A DNA stretch of 64,000 nt. It comes from Mycolicibacterium tokaiense (GTDB taxonomy: Bacteria; Actinomycetota; Actinomycetes; Mycobacteriales; Mycobacteriaceae). The translations under genes and the position numbers were made by a program. The notes under the pieces are model-generated. The model was not told where the DNA came from and did no database searches. It saw nothing but the letters and a program-made list of their open reading frames with translations. Location of the stretch: assembly GCF_010725885.1 (NCBI RefSeq), contig NZ_AP022600.1, positions 4,898,001 to 4,962,000 on the forward strand. Reading direction: 5' to 3'. Shown here piece after piece: positions 61,034-64,000 of this stretch; position 1 is the first letter of the stretch; every line of letters starts with the position of its first letter.

Positions 61034-62455
61034 TCAAGACGACACTCTCCGGTAGATCGACTTGACCGTCTGATACGCCTGCAGCCCTTCGGGTCCGAGC
61101 TCTCTGCCCAGGCCGCTGGCCTTCACGCCGCCGAATGGTGCGGCGATGTCCAACTGGTAGTCGTTGACCCCGATGGTGCCGGTGCGGACGCGGCGCGCCA
61201 CCTCGGTGGCCCGGTCGGTATCGGTGGACCACACCGTGCCCGCCAACCCGTACTCGCTGTCGTTGGCCAGGGCGACGGCCTCGGCGTCCCCGTCGTAAGG
61301 GATCACGGCCAGGACCGGACCGAACACCTCTTCCTGCGCCAACCGGTCGGAATTCGACACCCCGGCGAACACCGTCGGCTCGACGAACCAGCCGCGTGAC
61401 CGGTCCTTCGGAACCGAGCCGCCGGCAACGAGTTTCGCCCCGCCCGCCTGACCGATGGCGATGTACTCGAGCACCCGCTGCTGTTGCCGCTGGCTGACCA
61501 GGGGCCCGATGTCGGTGGCCTTGTCCAGCGGGTCACCGACCTGCAGACCGGCCGCCAACGCCGCGATGGCCTCCACCACCTCGTCATAGCGTGACCGGGG
61601 CGCCAAAATGCGTGAGCTCAGGTGGCAGGTCTGCCCGTTGTTGACAAACGCCGCCGAGCGCAGGCCCTTGATGGCCGCATCCAGGTCGGCGTCGTCGAGG
61701 ATGATCGCTGCGGACTTGCCGCCGAGCTCGAGGGTGACCGGCCGCATCAGCCGACCGCAGATCTCGCCGATGGCCCGTCCCGCAGCCGTGGAGCCGGTGA
61801 ACGCCACCTTGTCCACCCCCGGGTGGCTCACCAGATGCGCGCCCGCGGCGGCGTCGCCGGGCACGATGTTCAGCACCCCGGCGGGCAGCCCGGCCTCATC
61901 GGCGGCCTCGGCGAACACCAGGGCATCCAGAGCGGTCTCGGGTGACGCCTTGAGCACCATGGTGCAGCCGGCCGCCAGGCCCGGTGCCAGCTTCATCGCC
62001 GCGAGCGCCTGCGGGTAGTTCCACGGCGTGATGGCCCCCACCACGCCGACCGGTTCGCGGCGCACGATCGTGTGCCCGATCGCGCTGGGCCGGATCTCCT
62101 CATCGGGGGTGTCGATGATCAGGCCCGCGTAGTAGTCGAGCAGCACCGCTGGAAACATCCCGTTGGCGCCCTTGGACAGCCGCGCCGGCATCCCGTTCTC
62201 CCGGCTGACCAACTCGGCGGTGGCCGCACCCCGGGCCATCAGTGCGGCGCCGAACGCCCGCAGCAGTGCGGCCCGGTCCTGTGCCGGAGTGGCCGACCAT
62301 GCCGGCAGCGCCGCCCCGGCGGCCGCCACGGCGGCGTCGATGTCGGCAACGGTGGCAGCAGCACCGTCACCGAGGTGCTCACCGGTGGCCGCTTCGATGA
62401 CGGGGTGGGTGCCGGTGGTGCGGAACGTACCGTCGATGTACACCTGCGCGGTCAT
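61034..62455 (-). CDS. Aldehyde dehydrogenase family protein
   Basis: 473 residues. Catalytic residues are in place: the glutamate of TLELGGKS and the cysteine of FVNNGQTCHLSSR; ITPWNYPQALAAMKLAPGLAAG and FTGSTAAGRAIGE are the cofactor regions. It oxidises an aldehyde to acid or acyl-CoA with NAD(P). The start is ATG 62455, overlapping the CoA-transferase stop (ATGA); the opening to 63223 belongs to that gene's shadow. Function is probably linked to the CoA-transferase and thiolase-like neighbours. Confidence 0.92.
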   Translation of the reverse strand: MTAQVYIDGTFRTTGTHPVIEAATGEHLGDGAAATVADIDAAVAAAGAALPAWSATPAQDRAALLRAFGAALMARGAATAELVSRENGMPARLSKGANGMFPAVLLDYYAGLIIDTPDEEIRPSAIGHTIVRREPVGVVGAITPWNYPQALAAMKLAPGLAAGCTMVLKASPETALDALVFAEAADEAGLPAGVLNIVPGDAAAGAHLVSHPGVDKVAFTGSTAAGRAIGEICGRLMRPVTLELGGKSAAIILDDADLDAAIKGLRSAAFVNNGQTCHLSSRILAPRSRYDEVVEAIAALAAGLQVGDPLDKATDIGPLVSQRQQQRVLEYIAIGQAGGAKLVAGGSVPKDRSRGWFVEPTVFAGVSNSDRLAQEEVFGPVLAVIPYDGDAEAVALANDSEYGLAGTVWSTDTDRATEVARRVRTGTIGVNDYQLDIAAPFGGVKASGLGRELGPEGLQAYQTVKSIYRRVSS

Positions 62456-64000
62456 CGGGCCTCCTGTCGAGGTGCTTCGGTGTGGAACAGCACGCCGTCG
62501 TCGATCAGGCGCGTGATGGTGTCGTCGTCGAAACCCAGTGTCTTCTGGCAGATTTCGCGGGTGTCCTGGCCGGGCAGCGGTGCCGGCCGGGTGGGTGCGG
62601 GCCCGATGCTGCGATACGGTGCCGGGCCGCGTTCGCTGGGCAGGGGCACGTCGAACAGTGGATGCCGCATCGGCTGGAAGAGCCCGCGGCTGAGCAGTTG
62701 CGGATCCTCGAGCAGTTCCATCCGGCGCAACATCGGTGCCGCGGCGATCCCCACCGCCTGCAGCGCCTCGGCGGCGTCGGCGGGTGAGCGGGCGGCGGTC
62801 CACTCGGCGAGCGCCGTGCCCCCGGTGAGCTCGGCGATCGCGGCGCGGTCCTCGTCGCGGACCGAGACGACACACCACTCGTCGTCGCCTGCACACGGGT
62901 ACACGGCGTGCTCGACGGCCTCGGGCACCACGTCGGCGCCCGCGGCCTGTGCCACGAACACGGTGTCGAGCTGGCTCACGCAGGCCTCGGCCTGCGAGAC
63001 GTGCACCCGGGCACCGGTACCGGTGAGGTCGCGGTGGATCAGCGCGGCGAGCGCGCCGATGGCCGACACACGCCCCACCACGTGATCGGGGAACACCGTG
63101 GTGGCGTCGAAGAACCTGTGCCGGTGCGAGGTCTCTTCGCCGGGCCCGGGCGGTGCGGTCCACAGCCGGGTCACCCCGGTGCCCGCCCGCACCAGCGGTC
63201 CGTAGCCCATCCGGGTGCTCCATGGCCCGGTGTCGCCGTAGGCGCTGCTCTCGGCCAGCACGATGTCAGGATTGATCTCACGCAACCGGTCATAGGGGAA
63301 GCCAAGTGCGGCAAGGGTTCCGGGCTTGAAGTTGGCGAACACGGCGTCGGCGTCGGCGACCAGCCGGGTGAACACCTCGGCACCTGCCTCGCTGCGCAGT
63401 TCCAGCCCGAGGCCCAGCTTGTTGCGGTGTGTCCAGGCGAAAGACTCACTCATCAGATCCCCGGCCCGCGCCTGACGCAGCCCGTCGGGATAGGCCTTGC
63501 TCTCCACCTTGATCACCTCGGCACCGAGGTCGGCGAACAACCGGCTCAGCTCGCCGCCGGCGACGATGATGCCGAGGTCGACGATACGCAGCCCTTCGAA
63601 CGGCAGCGCGCCGAAGCCGACGTTTCGCCCATCACCACTCGACTTTTCGGGCCCGTGTGTCGGTGTGGGCGGGGTCAGCCAGCGGGGTTCGTCGGCGCCG
63701 GCGGCCGGGGCGGGGGTACGCAGACCGGCGCGGGCGCCGTCGACGGTGTAGTAGCCCAGCGGCACGGTGGCGCTGACCCCCGGCGCCAGTTCGGTCACCG
63801 CGGCGGCCCCGACCGTGCGGAAGTGCTCGGAGTCCAGCGCATCGGCGGGATCGAGCACCTCGGCGATCGGCACCCCGTGCGACTGTCCCTGGGCCACCAG
63901 GTCGGCCATCGACTGTCCGGCGAACTGCTGCGCCAGCACGGTCCCGATGCGGTCCCACACCGCGAACCGCTCGGCGATCACGTCGTACCTGGGGTCCTGG
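62452..64000 (-). CDS. CaiB/BaiF family CoA-transferase, two-domain (partial, 5' end outside window; Rv1866-like)
   Basis: At least 516 codons; the frame stays open to the window end. One complete CaiB/BaiF domain begins at FEGLRIVDLGIIVAGGELSRLFADLGAEVIKVE and includes RNKLGLGLELRSEAGAEVF. About 130 residues precede it and look like the C-terminal part of a first such domain (QSHGVPIAEVLDP; DSEHFRTVG), so the protein is a tandem-domain form, as in M. tuberculosis Rv1866 (778 residues). It moves CoA between acids. It opens the operon of aldehyde dehydrogenase and thiolase-like genes. A GTG at 63981 is not its true start. Confidence 0.87.
   Translation of the reverse strand, partial: QDPRYDVIAERFAVWDRIGTVLAQQFAGQSMADLVAQGQSHGVPIAEVLDPADALDSEHFRTVGAAAVTELAPGVSATVPLGYYTVDGARAGLRTPAPAAGADEPRWLTPPTPTHGPEKSSGDGRNVGFGALPFEGLRIVDLGIIVAGGELSRLFADLGAEVIKVESKAYPDGLRQARAGDLMSESFAWTHRNKLGLGLELRSEAGAEVFTRLVADADAVFANFKPGTLAALGFPYDRLREINPDIVLAESSAYGDTGPWSTRMGYGPLVRAGTGVTRLWTAPPGPGEETSHRHRFFDATTVFPDHVVGRVSAIGALAALIHRDLTGTGARVHVSQAEACVSQLDTVFVAQAAGADVVPEAVEHAVYPCAGDDEWCVVSVRDEDRAAIAELTGGTALAEWTAARSPADAAEALQAVGIAAAPMLRRMELLEDPQLLSRGLFQPMRHPLFDVPLPSERGPAPYRSIGPAPTRPAPLPGQDTREICQKTLGFDDDTITRLIDDGVLFHTEAPRQEAR

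Overview
The window is 64 kb of high-GC actinobacterial DNA, most likely a chromosomal segment of a fast-growing, soil-type Mycobacterium (Mycolicibacterium-like). Several signs agree: a gene order matching M. tuberculosis Rv1874-Rv1875-bfrA-Rv1877-glnA3-Rv1879, a cyclase/MscS pair matching Rv2435c-Rv2434c, a DUF222/HNH 13E12-family gene behind a perfect mycobacterial SOS box, IdeR boxes at bfrA, several F420/deazaflavin-type enzymes, a LonA protease (present in environmental mycobacteria, absent from M. tuberculosis), many ATGA/GTGA start-stop overlaps, and many TANNNT boxes 6-8 bp before start codons that lack a Shine-Dalgarno sequence (leaderless promoters). I see no rRNA, tRNA, insertion sequence, prophage or CRISPR array.

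Layout. 0-5 kb (minus strand): an oxidative operon of an HSL-type esterase, an SDR, a ferritin-like di-iron protein, a Baeyer-Villiger-type monooxygenase and a MerR regulator cut by the window edge. 5.1-8.6 kb (plus): an N-acyl-D-amino-acid deacylase-like amidohydrolase, a SnoaL-like protein, a MarR regulator, a small membrane protein and a rhodanese. 8.6-17.9 kb (minus): the M. tuberculosis-like block with a FluG-like amidohydrolase + glutamine synthetase pair, an AhpD-like protein, a DHA2 exporter, xylulokinase, bacterioferritin, an enoyl-CoA hydratase and the Rv1875/Rv1874 pair; a divergent bacterioferritin-associated ferredoxin shares two IdeR boxes with bfrA. 17.9-26.1 kb (plus): an FUSC membrane protein, then a GntR regulator with a biuret/allophanate-type ureide operon (AtzF-like hydrolase, BiuH-like cysteine hydrolase, NCS2-type permease) and a YtcJ-like amidohydrolase.

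26.1-34.3 kb holds a cupin + ECF sigma pair, the SOS-boxed 13E12 gene, a TPR protein, an HNH nuclease gene broken by one base, a rhomboid-like protein, a deaminase, a GH13 enzyme and a Ddn-like protein. 34.3-40.3 kb: a two-component system, a DUF1810 protein, and a degenerate class III cyclase overlapping a CNB-domain MscS channel. 40.3-45.3 kb: a NitT/TauT-type ABC importer with an arylsulfotransferase, divergent from a LacI regulator across a perfect palindrome. 45.4-51.6 kb: lon behind a HAIR-like element, a strong shared terminator, an NAD-binding protein, an HxlR regulator, an LLM oxidoreductase, TfoX-like, HhH and DUF72 proteins.

51.6-56.4 kb is the most unusual part: a tightly coupled three-gene cassette encoding a DUF559 (PD-(D/E)xK) nuclease-like protein, a protein of two apparent winged helices and a 1,043-residue double ATPase (AAA + HerA-like). 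This is nuclease-motor architecture as in DNA-processing or anti-phage systems, and is the best candidate for an undescribed system. It is followed by an exact 62-bp tandem duplication at the convergent gene boundary. 56.5-64 kb (minus): a small-molecule kinase, a SIS-domain protein, a DAACS symporter, a second Ddn-like protein and an acyl-CoA catabolic operon (two-domain CaiB/BaiF CoA-transferase running off the edge, aldehyde dehydrogenase, thiolase-like protein). No intergenic stretch exceeds 300 bases; the longest (15562-15780) holds the two IdeR boxes.
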